Positions 35,401 through 47,000 of a DNA stretch of 64,000 nucleotides are shown in pieces. Under the pieces are notes generated by a model. The model made no database searches. It saw only the letters and a program-made list of their open reading frames with translations, and was not told the origin of the DNA. The first letter of the stretch is position 1. Each line of letters begins with the position of its first letter. The DNA comes from Gymnogyps californianus (Eukaryota > Chordata > Aves > Accipitriformes > Cathartidae). Both the position numbers and the translations under genes were made by a program. Location: positions 53,066,663 through 53,130,662 of the forward strand of contig NC_059500.1 of the NCBI RefSeq assembly GCF_018139145.2, in the 5' to 3' direction.

Positions 35401-38400
35401 CTTTCTTAGCGTTCAGTGAAATCTGAAGTATGCAGGCCAAATCTAAACCTCTGGCAAGATTTCAGCTGATTAGCATTATTTTTGAAAGAAATATTTAAAA
35501 ATAAGCATCAAAGTAATTATCAAATGCTTAAATCATGTTCAAATGCTTTATTTACAGTGTATACGGGAAATGTATTATATAGATCTCATTTAATTAGCTG
35601 TCTTAAAACTGCCAAATCTTTTCTGGTGAGAGTTGTTCTTTATAAAATACTTGTTACTCAGTGTAATTCAGCTATGCTTTCTGTTGTGATAAATTTAGTA
35701 CTTGTACTGCTGCTCATCTTCGAACTTAAATATTTTGATTGACGTTTTTGGAGTAAAGTGCGTAACATTTATTTTTCTTCCAGTTTTCCAACCAGTCATG
35801 TTTTGAGTAAAGACATGCTGTAGAGTAAATTCTGGTAATTAATTCTTTTAACATCTTGAATGTTTAGAGTTCTTGGGTTGGTCTTTCTTTTAAGGCAGAG
35901 ACTTACTTAACATTAATATGATTTATATTTAAGTATTACATCAACAGCAGATTCTATTTGAGTGTGGTCTAAAGCCTCATCTTTTAAAAAGGAGGTTGCT
36001 TGCATGAGCACCTCTTCTGCCTTTAACGATAAGTGCTCCACATAGCTGTAGCTGGATCATTTATTTATGCTCATATACATTCATTTTCTGTGTGGCATTT
36101 TATATGTAATTACAGTTTGACTAGACCTTTTTTCTTGCAAAAGGCAAATGTTCAGCACCTCAGCTAATTGAGTCATCGGTTTAAGCCTTCTGTTACTTAA
36201 TGGATTGGTTTTTTATTGTGTGGCACAACTTTTCTGAATTTTTTCATTTGTGAAATTCTTCTTTCATGCACCCTCTCCTAGTTAATAGCTTTTTTCTGAG
36301 ATGCTAGTCATAACAAAAGTACCACTTGGTTACAAAAAACAGTAAAATTAGAATAACATTAAAAAATACTGCTAAAACACATGCACTATTCTGCTTTAGG
36401 TGCAACCATGGACCAGTGGCCAAGACTTAACTGCATATAATCAAACTCTTAGAGTTGCTACAATAAAATACAACATTATGACAGGACAACCAAGAGCTAC
36501 ACTGTTATTACGCTAAATACCTGTGCAAACCACATGGAAAGATCCTGGTAATTGTCAGAGACACACAGATCTATTGATGAATACTCCTTTTTTCCTTTGG
36601 TACATTTCCTTAAAACAGAAAAATACACTTCAATTTGTTGTAGTTATTTTCATTTCACCTTATCATTCCCTGATTTCCTCCCCCAGAAAAGATAAAAGAA
36701 TGATTCTGTAAACTCTGGAGCACCTTGCATAAGTTCTTTGTTTTCCAAAGGTCTATTGGTCTGTGGAAAGATTCAAAATACATGGACCACAGCAATTAAT
36801 TAACAAATAGATTCATTTTTCAATATCTATGCATATCTTCAATCCTTGGGCCTAGTACAGTCTTATGCATCCACCTGAAACTGTACTGAAAACAGAAAAT
36901 AATTTCCAAGCAGACAAGAAAATACAATGAGATATTTTTTCTTCTTTTCTTTTTAAGACAGCAGCATTTGTTGTTAGAGTGTTTTAAATTCTAGTACTTA
37001 TGTTTTTCACATAGTGCCCTCAGCTTCACTGTTAAATATTGACTTCTGAAGGCATGTTGTCAGTCTTTATTTAAGACTTTTTGCAATAAATAATCAATAT
37101 TTGCCTTAAGGATATCCTACGGCAGTTTTGGAAAAACAAGCCTCCTGTCTCAAACGGCTGGAGGATGAAACAAGCTCCTCTGCCCCTTAAATAGATAACT
37201 ATTACTAGTTTTCCTAGTGAAAAAGGAAAATGCTTTATTGACCTCCGTTCGTGGTAGAGGGTGAGCTTGTTCATGGACTTGAAGCATTTATTTTTTATTT
37301 CTAAAACAATTAGAATGTCTCTAATTTATTGCTCCTATCACCTCTCTTCCAGAAAATACTCAAGTCATGCAATATTCCTGCTAGTCTAAAAGTCCTCTGA
37401 GCAACAACAGACTTTTAAGAAAAAGGGCCAGAAATCAAGTTAAAATTTGGTAACAATTTAGCTCTTTCATTTTCATTGATTTAGCCCCGTACAGATGGTG
37501 ATTCATCTTTTCTGTACATCCAAGATGGTGAAGTTGAAAGACCTCCCAGGGTAAAGGTGTAACCTGATTTATAGAAAGCTTTAGCAACTTCAGCTGACAT
37601 TTACCAAAGTTGAGCACTTTTTCCCCTTTTCTTTGATTTTACTTCCAACAGACAGTGTCAGAATACAGAATACAAAGCTTATTGCGCTTCTCAGATTAGA
37701 GTCGCAGAAACTGCTTCTAATCCTCCATCATCCTCAAATTGACTACTGTCTGACATTGTCAGTGCTGAGCACTGCATGTACCTGCAAACACTGGAGACTG
37801 AAAAAATATTTCATTCTAATCCAAAAGAAATGTAACTGGAACTGCATATATATTGCCTGTATCTTCTCAGAGAAGATACAGAGAAGGGGAAATTATCTAA
37901 AAATCTATACTTGATTGAAAAAGGGGACACATTTGGAGAATGTTTTGCTGCACTATACATTTCTGAGCCAATATTTTATGTGACAAGGCTAGTATATATA
38001 TTTTATACTGTTGTGCAGTAGATATGCATATTTGTTAAACAGGCAGCATCTGCAAATTCAAAGTAAAAAAGATGGGTCCAAGCCAGGACTCTGGATCCAA
38101 ACAGATGGCAGGTAACAAAGGCTAGTTCAGACAAGAGCGTTGATGGCAAAAAACAAAGGCTTTACTGACAGGGTGATACATAAACAAATTTCCAAGCTTA
38201 TGCTGAGGTTGTATTACAAACTAAGAGATTCTGCCTATGAGCCTCCACTTAAGCTGCCAAATCCTGCCCCGAGGAGCTATCCATTGCAGTACATTATTTT
38301 ATCAACCCCGAGTGCTCGCAGTTTGCAAAAGAACAAAGCACAAAACCTCTCTGAAAATACCACATATCTGGAAAGCCTTTTAAAGCATAGATTCACCGAC

Positions 38401-41400
38401 CTGTTCCACCAGAGAATAACCACCTACATTCCCAGTGTTGAATACATTCATCTTTTAAGAAGTTCCTAGAAAACCTAAGCAGTGTTGATCCAGGACTTCT
38501 TGGATTTAAACTATGCCCTGACTAACAAAACATTGTAAATAATTGGTGCTGCTCTTTTCTGAAGAAGTCAAAATATCCATCAGAAAAGGGGCTTTCACAT
38601 CCTCCTTCTAGATGCTCTGCTGTCACAAGAGAATTTAGGAGTGAGGTAGCTGCAAGAACAGAATCACACCAACCGGAGACATAGATTTTATTTTCTAAAT
38701 AAGCCGGGCAATAACAGGTAATCAGCAGTTGTATCTTTACATTAGGAATGACAAGACGGGGTTAACCTAACAGTTGTGTTGTGAAATTTCTCCCTGAATA
38801 AAAAGAGAAAGCTGTCACTTATTGACACTTACTACATGTGTTTTCTGCTAGTCTTCAAGGCATTACATGTTTCAGACATGGCAACAAATTAGGCTAGAGA
38901 CTTGTCTAGTAATGCTGTAATTTGCATTGTTCAACAAGATGACTGGAGAAGGGGAAACATTAGTAACAATAAATACAGAAAAGAAGATGATGTCATCAGT
39001 CCACCTCTGAAAAAGTCATATCTAGGCAATAACATACTGATTGCTGACATTAGTCCTCCAGATAACCAGCCAATAGTCATTGCTGACTGTACACTTGATT
39101 TCTAAATTAGAGAAAAGATTCTACAGCACTGCAGAGTAAGACTAGTCACAGATTAATTTGCAGAGATGTCTCCTGCATTTCAGCGTCTTGGGGACATATT
39201 TAGCACTAGACCAGAGGCAAGTTATGATCTAACACTTCATCACTCTCCTAATCTCTCATTGCTTGGCAGTCTTTCTGTAGACTTTGGAAAAGGTAGCAAG
39301 GGGATTCACGGCAGGCTTCAGACTCAGGAAAAAGGTGCAGACTGTAAGGTCCATAAGACAGGGACTCTGTCACCTCTGAGCTCTGCTTCAGATTTACCCA
39401 TGGCTAGTGATGATCCATGAAGTCATCTGCAATGAGCTAATGGGCTGCTTCTCCAATCGTTGCTTGCAGAAATTATACCACAAATGCCACCCCAACCTCT
39501 ACTCTCCAGGAAACTGAAGTTCAAAAGAAAAGGGGATTACACTAGGTCTGAGCGAGGAATCCAAATGCCTGTTTCACACTTCATATATCTTTGCAATTCT
39601 ACGATCCTTTTAAGGCAGGAAATGATGGCTTTTTTCTTAGCCTGAGGTTTTGGAGACAAAAGAAATCTTAGTGAACAAATGGCCTGATCAGAATCAAATA
39701 CACTGCAGCACATGACCATGCTCCGCATAAGCCAGGTGTGCTTTTTAAAAGGAGGGATCTAGGAATATAGGAGATGGAGACTATAACTTCCCTGTAGTCA
39801 CTAGGTGATTTTCACTAGGCAGTAAAACAGCTGCTGAAGCACTCACATACAAACAGCAAAACAAAAAACCAAGCAAACAAACAAATAACAATCAGGACTT
39901 TCTTCTCAGCAAATACTAGATTTTGCAAAAATCACATGAATACTGTTTTCCAAAAGGAGTCATCCTCACTGGCAAATATGCATTTCTGTTCAACTCTAGC
40001 TTTTAAGGGCAAAACACATTGTTGATGCTTTAGCATTTTACCCTTGAATAAGATTTACTTACACAGAACCTGAAGGGTTAATAGCAAAAATTATAAATAA
40101 AGCAAAGAACAACTATGTTCTAAATCCATCCCTGGTGTCACCTCAAAGCGGTAAATGTTTGACTGACTCTTTTACCAAATCTGTTTTCTGCTGAAAAACA
40201 TTTATAGTTCATAGTTTTCAGCATATGCATGTAGTTTGCTTTGGCAGTTGCTTCACCTATTTATTGAGATGTATGGAGATTTTCCAATAATAAAATTTGT
40301 AATACACAAAAGTGGCATGGGGAACCAAAATTAGTAAAGACAAAACTTGTATCACATGTACTGAAAAAAATCACATATAAATGCTCAGAATCACATTCCA
40401 TAGGGGAGCAGAAAATCTGCAGACAGTGCATATAACATAACATTAAGCTGTCATATTACAGTGCCTGAGACTAAGCAGATATGAAATCTTAGCTACACAT
40501 TTTTTTCTCTATTAAAATGGCATTTAAAAGCTGTGTGAAAAAGATCTCAGGAACACTAAAACACAGTCACACGTGCAAAGGTATTAGGCATATAATAAAC
40601 ACAATGTCCTTTGCAATATCACCTATGGCACCAGCAAACAAGGTCATGGTATTGTACCATGGCACAAAGGTATATGCTGACAGACACAACTGTCAGGCGC
40701 AAAAAAGAGTGAATACATGTCTAATCAGAACTAGTATCTTGATGTGAGATTCCACTTCTCATCCATACTTAATGGATGTTTAAAGTTTAAAGTTTAGAGA
40801 TAAAACACCTTTCGCTAGTACCATCAATTAGCTATTGAAGATGGCAATGTAAAAGACGGATTCAGGGATCGACAATTTCAGAGCCTGGGACTCCATGGCT
40901 TAAGGTTCTGGTTACCAGTGCATTTTTCAAGCACAGCTTGCATTTCATTAATCCCACGTGTTTTAACAGCAGGGCACTCTGGGGCAAAGTGAGGGATTTC
41001 CTAAGTGTTCTCTGGTGGGGACAGAGAAGGAAATGAAAAAAATTTTCTTTTGAAGTGAAAGCCCACAAGGAGTTTGCTGAGCCTTTCTGTTTCCCTTTAG
41101 ATATTTATTTCTTTCTCTGGGAAGAGACTGCGCACACACACAAAAATGCATCTCTACAAACTGTGGCAAACAAGCTAATCTGACATTAGTTATTCATATG
41201 AGCATACCAAGGAATATCACTGAGTAGCATTAGAATATAGTCTTTAATCACATGAAGGGAGTAGTGTGTCCCCTCAGAGAGGGGAAACTCATAGACTTAA
41301 AAAAATTATGAACATCTGACCTCCTGCATAGTAGAAACCATAAATGTCATCCAGCAATTCCTGCATCAACCTCATAATTTCTGCTTCAGTTGCAACATTT

Positions 41401-42943
41401 GCTTTATAAAGACATCCAAGTCTTGATTTAGAGATCTCTTGAGCGATGTCAGAATGTCTGGTAATACGGACTTAATCAGGACTGAATAGTCAGTGAATAC
41501 TCACTAGTGGCTCAGGAAGAGCCAAAATAAAATGTCCACGATCTCAAGCAGTACATTTCATCACAGTCAAAAGAGGAAAGGCTACCCAGCACAATGGCAT
41601 CTCTTCTCCAGCTGCTTTTAAAGAACACTGTATACAGAAAAGCCTTTGAAATCCAATATAGAAGGTCTTTTTTGGCAAGGAATAAAGAGCTAGCTTTCCT
41701 AATCATGGTGTTTTAAATTTCTGCTTCTCCTTAGAACAAACATAATAGAAAGTCCCCCACAGTTAGCAGTAACAAACTTCTTGGTCTTCCCCTGTATCTT
41801 GGATTTTATTAAACCATTTATTAAAAAATTAATAGTCATTCCAGCATATCCTCCATATTATTGTAAATATCTCAACTATCCTTCTTGCTAACACTTAGCA
41901 ATGGGAGAAATAACATGTGTTTAACAAAGAGTGTCCATATTTTAAGCAGGCCTCAAGATACTTTCCCTTGAAGGTCAATACACTGTTAGTGAAAAGACAA
42001 TTATAATAAGGGAGAGAAAATATCTGCATCAACTATTCCCCTCTATAACCTTTAATCACTGAAATTCCTTCAAAATATGATGTAGTTCAGGGGCTAATTA
42101 ATACCTCCGAAAAATCAGAACTCTAATACACCTAAACATGTCATACACAGACGACTGCTCCAGTATATATGAAATTTTCCTCTTTGCTTTGTATGTGAGC
42201 TGTTGGGAAAGAGGGCCATGGAAAGAATAGTTAAACCAGTGCTTCAGGTTCTATAAGGCTGATTGAAAACAGGGAAGATAAAATAACTTTTAGGAAGAAT
42301 TGCCTTGTAAAAATCCATAGTATTATTGAAGTGCCATGTGAGTTACAGCACAATATAGCTGAAGTGGCACTTCCATTTCAAGATCCTGCTTTCAAATACT
42401 TGTAATTTTCATAGAAGGAGGTAGAAAATACGGCTGAAAATTCTATATATGTTTTCAATTTGTATGCAATTTTTTAAGGCTTCTCTATATTTTCTGGTCT
42501 AAGAACACCTATTACAAATTAATCTATAGTTTAAAATGCCATAAATGCAGTTCCAAATGCCATAAACACACTAAGACATATTGTATTACAGGAATGTGAG
42601 ACTACTGTTCAAATAATAACAAGTGGAAATAATACCTACTTTCTTTCATCCACTTATAAACCACAATCCCACCAAGTGTCCTTCCCGAGAAGACAGAAAA
42701 ACTTCTGCTTCTGAAACCAGACAAAATTCATGTTGTCATGTGTTTCCTGAGTTTTCCTGAAACTGCTTGCAAACTGTGACCATAAGCAAAGCTTTTGTAA
42801 CAAAGTGAGGAAAACTTTGCATAGCTCTAGCTTTAATTTCATGATTCCCCAGCAGTCTAAATCCTACTGATCTGAAGAAGTGGCTATAAATCAGAGGGAC
42901 AAGCAGGATGTTTTTCTTCATGCTTTCAGAAAGATGCAGTGGA
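32439..42943. other. Unannotated AT-rich DNA, longest repeat-poor stretch
   Basis: About 10.5 kb with no assignable gene or transposon. The 109-codon plus frame 38140-38469 and 84- to 93-codon frames elsewhere show no domains or splice context. A perfect 11-bp inverted repeat lies at 37858-37880. A possible, very weak MIR-like core lies near 39510-39570. A short LINE-like phrase lies near 37690-37750 but is too degraded to call. Confidence 0.5.
37858..37880. repeat. Perfect 11-bp inverted repeat
   Basis: TGTATCTTCTC and GAGAAGATACA are perfect reverse complements around a single central A. It can form a cruciform or act as a dyad site. No function is known. Confidence 0.8.
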
Positions 42944-43121
42944 TGTATTGGGTTTACATGGCAAGGTTTTAGTAGCAGGGAGGCTACAGGAGGCTTCTTT
43001 GAGAAGATGCCAGAAGCTTTGCCCATGCCAGACAGAGCCACTGCCCGCCGGTTCCAAGACAGACCCGCCACTGGCCAAGGCCAAGCCGATCAGCGATGGT
43101 GGTAGCACCTCTGTGATAACA

Positions 43122-43129
43122 TATTTAAG
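43122..43129 (+). promoter_or_regulatory. LTR TATA-like box
   Basis: TATTTAAG about 180 bp into the family B LTR, just upstream of the purine-rich leader. The equivalent site in the mosaic LTR at 26.4 kb is mutated. Confidence 0.4.
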
Positions 43130-43464
43130 AAGGGGAAAAAATGCTGCACAACAGGAACTGGAAGAGAGGAGTGAGAATATGTGAGAGAAACAACTCTGCA
43201 GACACCAAGGTCAGTGAGGAAGGAGGGGGAGGAGGTGCCCCAGGCACCAGAGCAGAGATTCCCCTGCAGCCCGTGGTGAAGACCATGGTGAGGCAGGCTG
43301 TCCCCCTGCAGCCCACGGAGGTTAACGGTGGAGCAGATAGCCACCTGCAGCCCGTGGAGGACCCCACGCCAGAGCAGGTGGATGCCTGAAGGAGGCTGTG
43401 ACCCTGTGGAGAGAGGAGCCCACGCTGGAGGAGGTTTGCTGGCAGGACCTGTGACTGTGTGGGG

Positions 43465-43625
43465 GACCCACGCTGGAACAGTCTGTTCCTGAAGGGCTGC
43501 ACCCTGTGGAAAGGACCCATGCTGGAACAGTTCATGAAGAACTGTAGCCCATAGTAAGGACTCACATTGGAGAAGTTCATGGAGGACTGTGTCCCATAGG
43601 TGGGATCCCACAATAGAGCAGGGGA
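43465..43625 (+). repeat. Degenerate 45-49-bp tandem array inside the family B LTR
   Basis: Units begin at 43465, 43514, 43559 and 43604 with GACCCACGCTGGAACAGT or a derivative. Each continues through GAAGGGCTGCACCCTGTGG-like sequence. Similar units recur in the mosaic LTR near 26740-26850. Confidence 0.75.
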
Positions 43626-44014
43626 AGAGTGTGAGCAGGAAGGAGCAGCAGAGGTAGAACATAATGTGCTGACCACAACCCCCATTCCCCATCCTCCTGT
43701 GCCACTCAGGGGGAGGAGGTAGAGAATTTGGGAGTGAAGTTGAGTCCAGGAAGAAGGGAGGGGTGGGGGAAGGTGTTTTAAGATTTGTTTTCATTTGTCA
43801 TTATCCTACTCTGGCTTTTGATTGGCAATATATAAAATTAATTTCCCAAAGTTGAGTCTGGTTTGCCCATGACAGTAATTGTTGAGTGATCCCTCTGTCC
43901 TTATCTCAACACACAAGCCTTTTGTCATGTTTTCTTCCCCTGTCCAGTTGAGGACAGGGAGTGATAGAGCAACTTGGTGAGCACCTGGCGTCCAGCCAGG
44001 GTCAACCCACCACA

Positions 44015-47000
44015 GCACACTGCAGCACTTGTAAAGGATAAGAACATGTACAGCTTCCATTCAGCAGTCGAGGGTTATAGCTAGAATTTTCAAGTGTATT
44101 AATTCAGGGTTGGACACCAAACTGCCTATGTGAGACATAGGCTGGTGCTGTAAGGTGGAAAGCATCTGTAGGTCCTGATGCATCTCCCTGGCATTGCTGA
44201 AGCTCTATACCCCCATCACTGCTAATGGTAATGTTAATCTGGGAGCCTCAGAGTTTTAACATGCAAGAGCGTGGACTGTGAAGTCACAAAGTTGCTCTTC
44301 ACATCCACTTTGAAAACTAAGAACGTACAGTAGAGAACTGGCTACAAGTAATTATCATGCTCTAAATCCCTGTCTTTCACAATTTACTTTACACAAATTT
44401 CTGTAATGGGGATTCAAATACCTACACGAACACTTTGGTCTATATTTCCCAGCCAAACATCAACAAGCCTCAACGCACCCTAAGCAACACTCCACAACTG
44501 TGGGTGAGGGAATAGCAATATAGACATTTCACCCATCTGAATTATGTACACGTAGTAAAAGTGAAGCTGATTCATTTAGGGTCTTTAAGAGAAGATAAGT
44601 ACAAGTCTCCATGCTCCATATTTGTGCTAGCAGAATTCTCTTTTCTACATATACAGGGTAAAACCATTTGGATTTTCACTTCTCTTCCTTCATAACTCAT
44701 CCAGTCTATTTTAATTAATGTTTTAAGTGACCTGAGCCCTGAAGTAAAAGATTCAAACAGAAATTCAGAGAGGGAAAGAGCATACAAGAGGCATGCTGTA
44801 TTTATAACAGTACACGAATATGACCAAGTAGGTCACCCACCTTTTTGCATGGCAATCTAAAAATACACACGTGTTCACAAACCTGAGCAAATAAGGACAC
44901 AGCTAATGTTATTGCTTCTTCCTTTACCCAAGCACTTGTCTGTACAGCAGTCCACAAACTCTGGCTATGCCAAAAGCAGTCCCAAATTTCTCTGATATCT
45001 CTCTCTAGTAATAAAACAGAGGTTTATGTGGTTAAACCTACAGAAGAAAAAGAAATAAAATCATCCCAGATGACTAAATCACAGTTTCCGGTGGGTAGCT
45101 TAGTAACTGAACTCTATCCCCTGAAGGACCACTCAAACCATTTGTTTTCATTTTCTTGACATCCTGTCAGTGTAACATAACTGGATGTGCTGCTCTGCTT
45201 GTTATTTTCTTGGATGAAAATTACTGTCGTTGCTGAGGAATCTTAAGAGGTAATGAATAATAAGTTAGAGCAATAGACCCAGTCGTGTGATCTCTCAGGA
45301 AAGAACATTTGCTCATAAGACCATTTACAAACCACAGAAGTCAGTGAAGATCTTAGGAGCTAGGCCGTTCATGTGGGAGGAACTATGACATGTTCTCTTT
45401 ATGCTCACTGAAAAAAGATTCATTTGATGAAATTTTAGCACTTTTTTGAGGCTGGTCCTTTCAGAAAGGGTGCTTTTTTTCATACACAGAATAGCTGCTC
45501 AACTGTTTCATGCTTTGTTACTTTTGTGCTTTTATTCTCCCTGCATTGCCAAGGAGGTGGTAGTCGTGACGGTATTACAGACTTCAGGAGAAAGCAATAA
45601 TATCTGGGATATTGGTGGTGCAGCAGGTTAAAACATTAAGTCACTCAGACCTTTCAATTCAGGCACAGTGAGCTAGAATTTTTGGCTTAGGGAACAAGGG
45701 AACACAGGTTCAATGATCTCATCCTAGCCTCTAGTGGACATTAATCCACATCACAAAACCATCAGGCGATTTGTCAGAGTAGCTATACACTCTTCAAAAG
45801 ATAATCTGAGACTAGTGAGTTCTGAGGGTGGTGCTGGACAAGAATCGCTGTTTCTTTTCACATAGAGTTTGCACCGTGTTTGATGTCAACATCATTTGCT
45901 CCAGGCATTGTTACTAGATACCCATTTTCATTCACATACCTGCCTGTAAAAGTGATAAGGGAATTTTAAAGGGGAATATTGTGAAACTTATGTACATACA
46001 CAGAAAACTAGAACTGCTTGTAACAAGGGCAGAGATGCAGCCTGTAGCAGCGTAATATTAGAGCTACAGTCTCCCAGAGACGTTACATACCTGAGAATCC
46101 TGCTGGAAACAAATTTCACCTCTGCTTCCTCCTTGCTCCCAGGGGATGATAAGTTACTGCTAGCCTAAGAGCGCTCAATTCCACACTTATGTCTTCAACA
46201 GTAGTTCTACTGCAAGGATCAATAGAAAAGTGGCTGTACAGAGAGCATTTCCTCATCCATTTCCTAGCACCTACTCTGGTAAGGGAATAACTGAGTGAAG
46301 ATCCCAGCTTCCTGCAAAGTGACAAGACCAAATAGCTTCTCAAAAGATGAAAGGTGGCTGTCACATCACATTATGTCCTTGAAAAGACTGAACACCCCAA
46401 ACAAGAGTCTAGGATTTAACCTTTTCCTTCTATGTAGTTCTTACTTATGAGAAAAGGGCTGGGAAAAAATTACCTTCTTATTCTGTTCATTTCTAAAAGT
46501 ATCTCATGTTAAAAAAAAAAGTATTAATTAAAAAAAAAAGTACTAATGGGGGGAAATGAAACAAAACAAAGCCAAATACAAACTTCATGGGTACTTTATG
46601 CTTTACTACTTGGCATTTTTATTCCTAAATCCAAATTACTTCTGTCTCTCAGGAATAACGTAGAAAATCCTTAAAACAGGAATGAATACCTATATAATCA
46701 GACTTCTGATTAGAATTCTATTCCTTTACTAGTTTATAATCTGTTATTGTACCACAAATTTGGATTTAGAAAGGCATTTAACCAGAAGAATGCGTTTACT
46801 TAGCTACAGTTATTTTTAAAAGGAACAATGCTATTCCTCTAACCTCCAAATCCCCATTTTGCATAGTTCCTTTTAAAAATATATTTAACACTTTTGTAAG
46901 TTTTAGGAGCAAAAACCAAAGTTCTTCATCAAATTCTTGTATTCCTTTATCATGCTACAATATAATTCCAGCTGATATGACCCTCAGTAATGCCTACCAG

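Larger units (their letters stand above)
42944..44014 (+). mobile_element. Long ERVL-like LTR, family B, plus strand
   Basis: Starts TGTATTGGGTTTACATGG and ends GGGTCAACCCACCACA, giving TG...CA ends and a length of 1,071 bp. In order it holds a GGCCAAGG/CCGATCAGC U3 block, a TATA-like site (TATTTAAG, 43122-43129), a purine-rich leader, CCCCTGCAGCCCGTGG blocks, a 45-49-bp degenerate array (43465-43625), a CAACCCCCATTCCC block and a U5-like end. It is the colinear partner of the B blocks in the mosaic LTR at 26.2 kb. No exact 5-bp duplication is seen (GTGGA against GCACA), so either the ends have decayed or one boundary is off. There is no internal retroviral sequence. Antisense frames of 234 and 186 codons lie within it and are not genes. 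Confidence 0.8.

Noticed and set aside
37640..37800. Possible reverse-transcriptase fragment (frame containing QIDYC)
   Set aside because: A single short phrase resembling the LINE 'LDYCN' region is too little to call.
43090..43794. 234-codon minus-strand open frame, and the overlapping 186-codon frame
   Set aside because: Antisense to the family B LTR. Two long frames overlapping in different registers show the region is stop-poor through composition.
45726..45738. Second CTCF-like word (AGCCTCTAGTGGA)
   Set aside because: Matches only the inner core; expected by chance in 64 kb.
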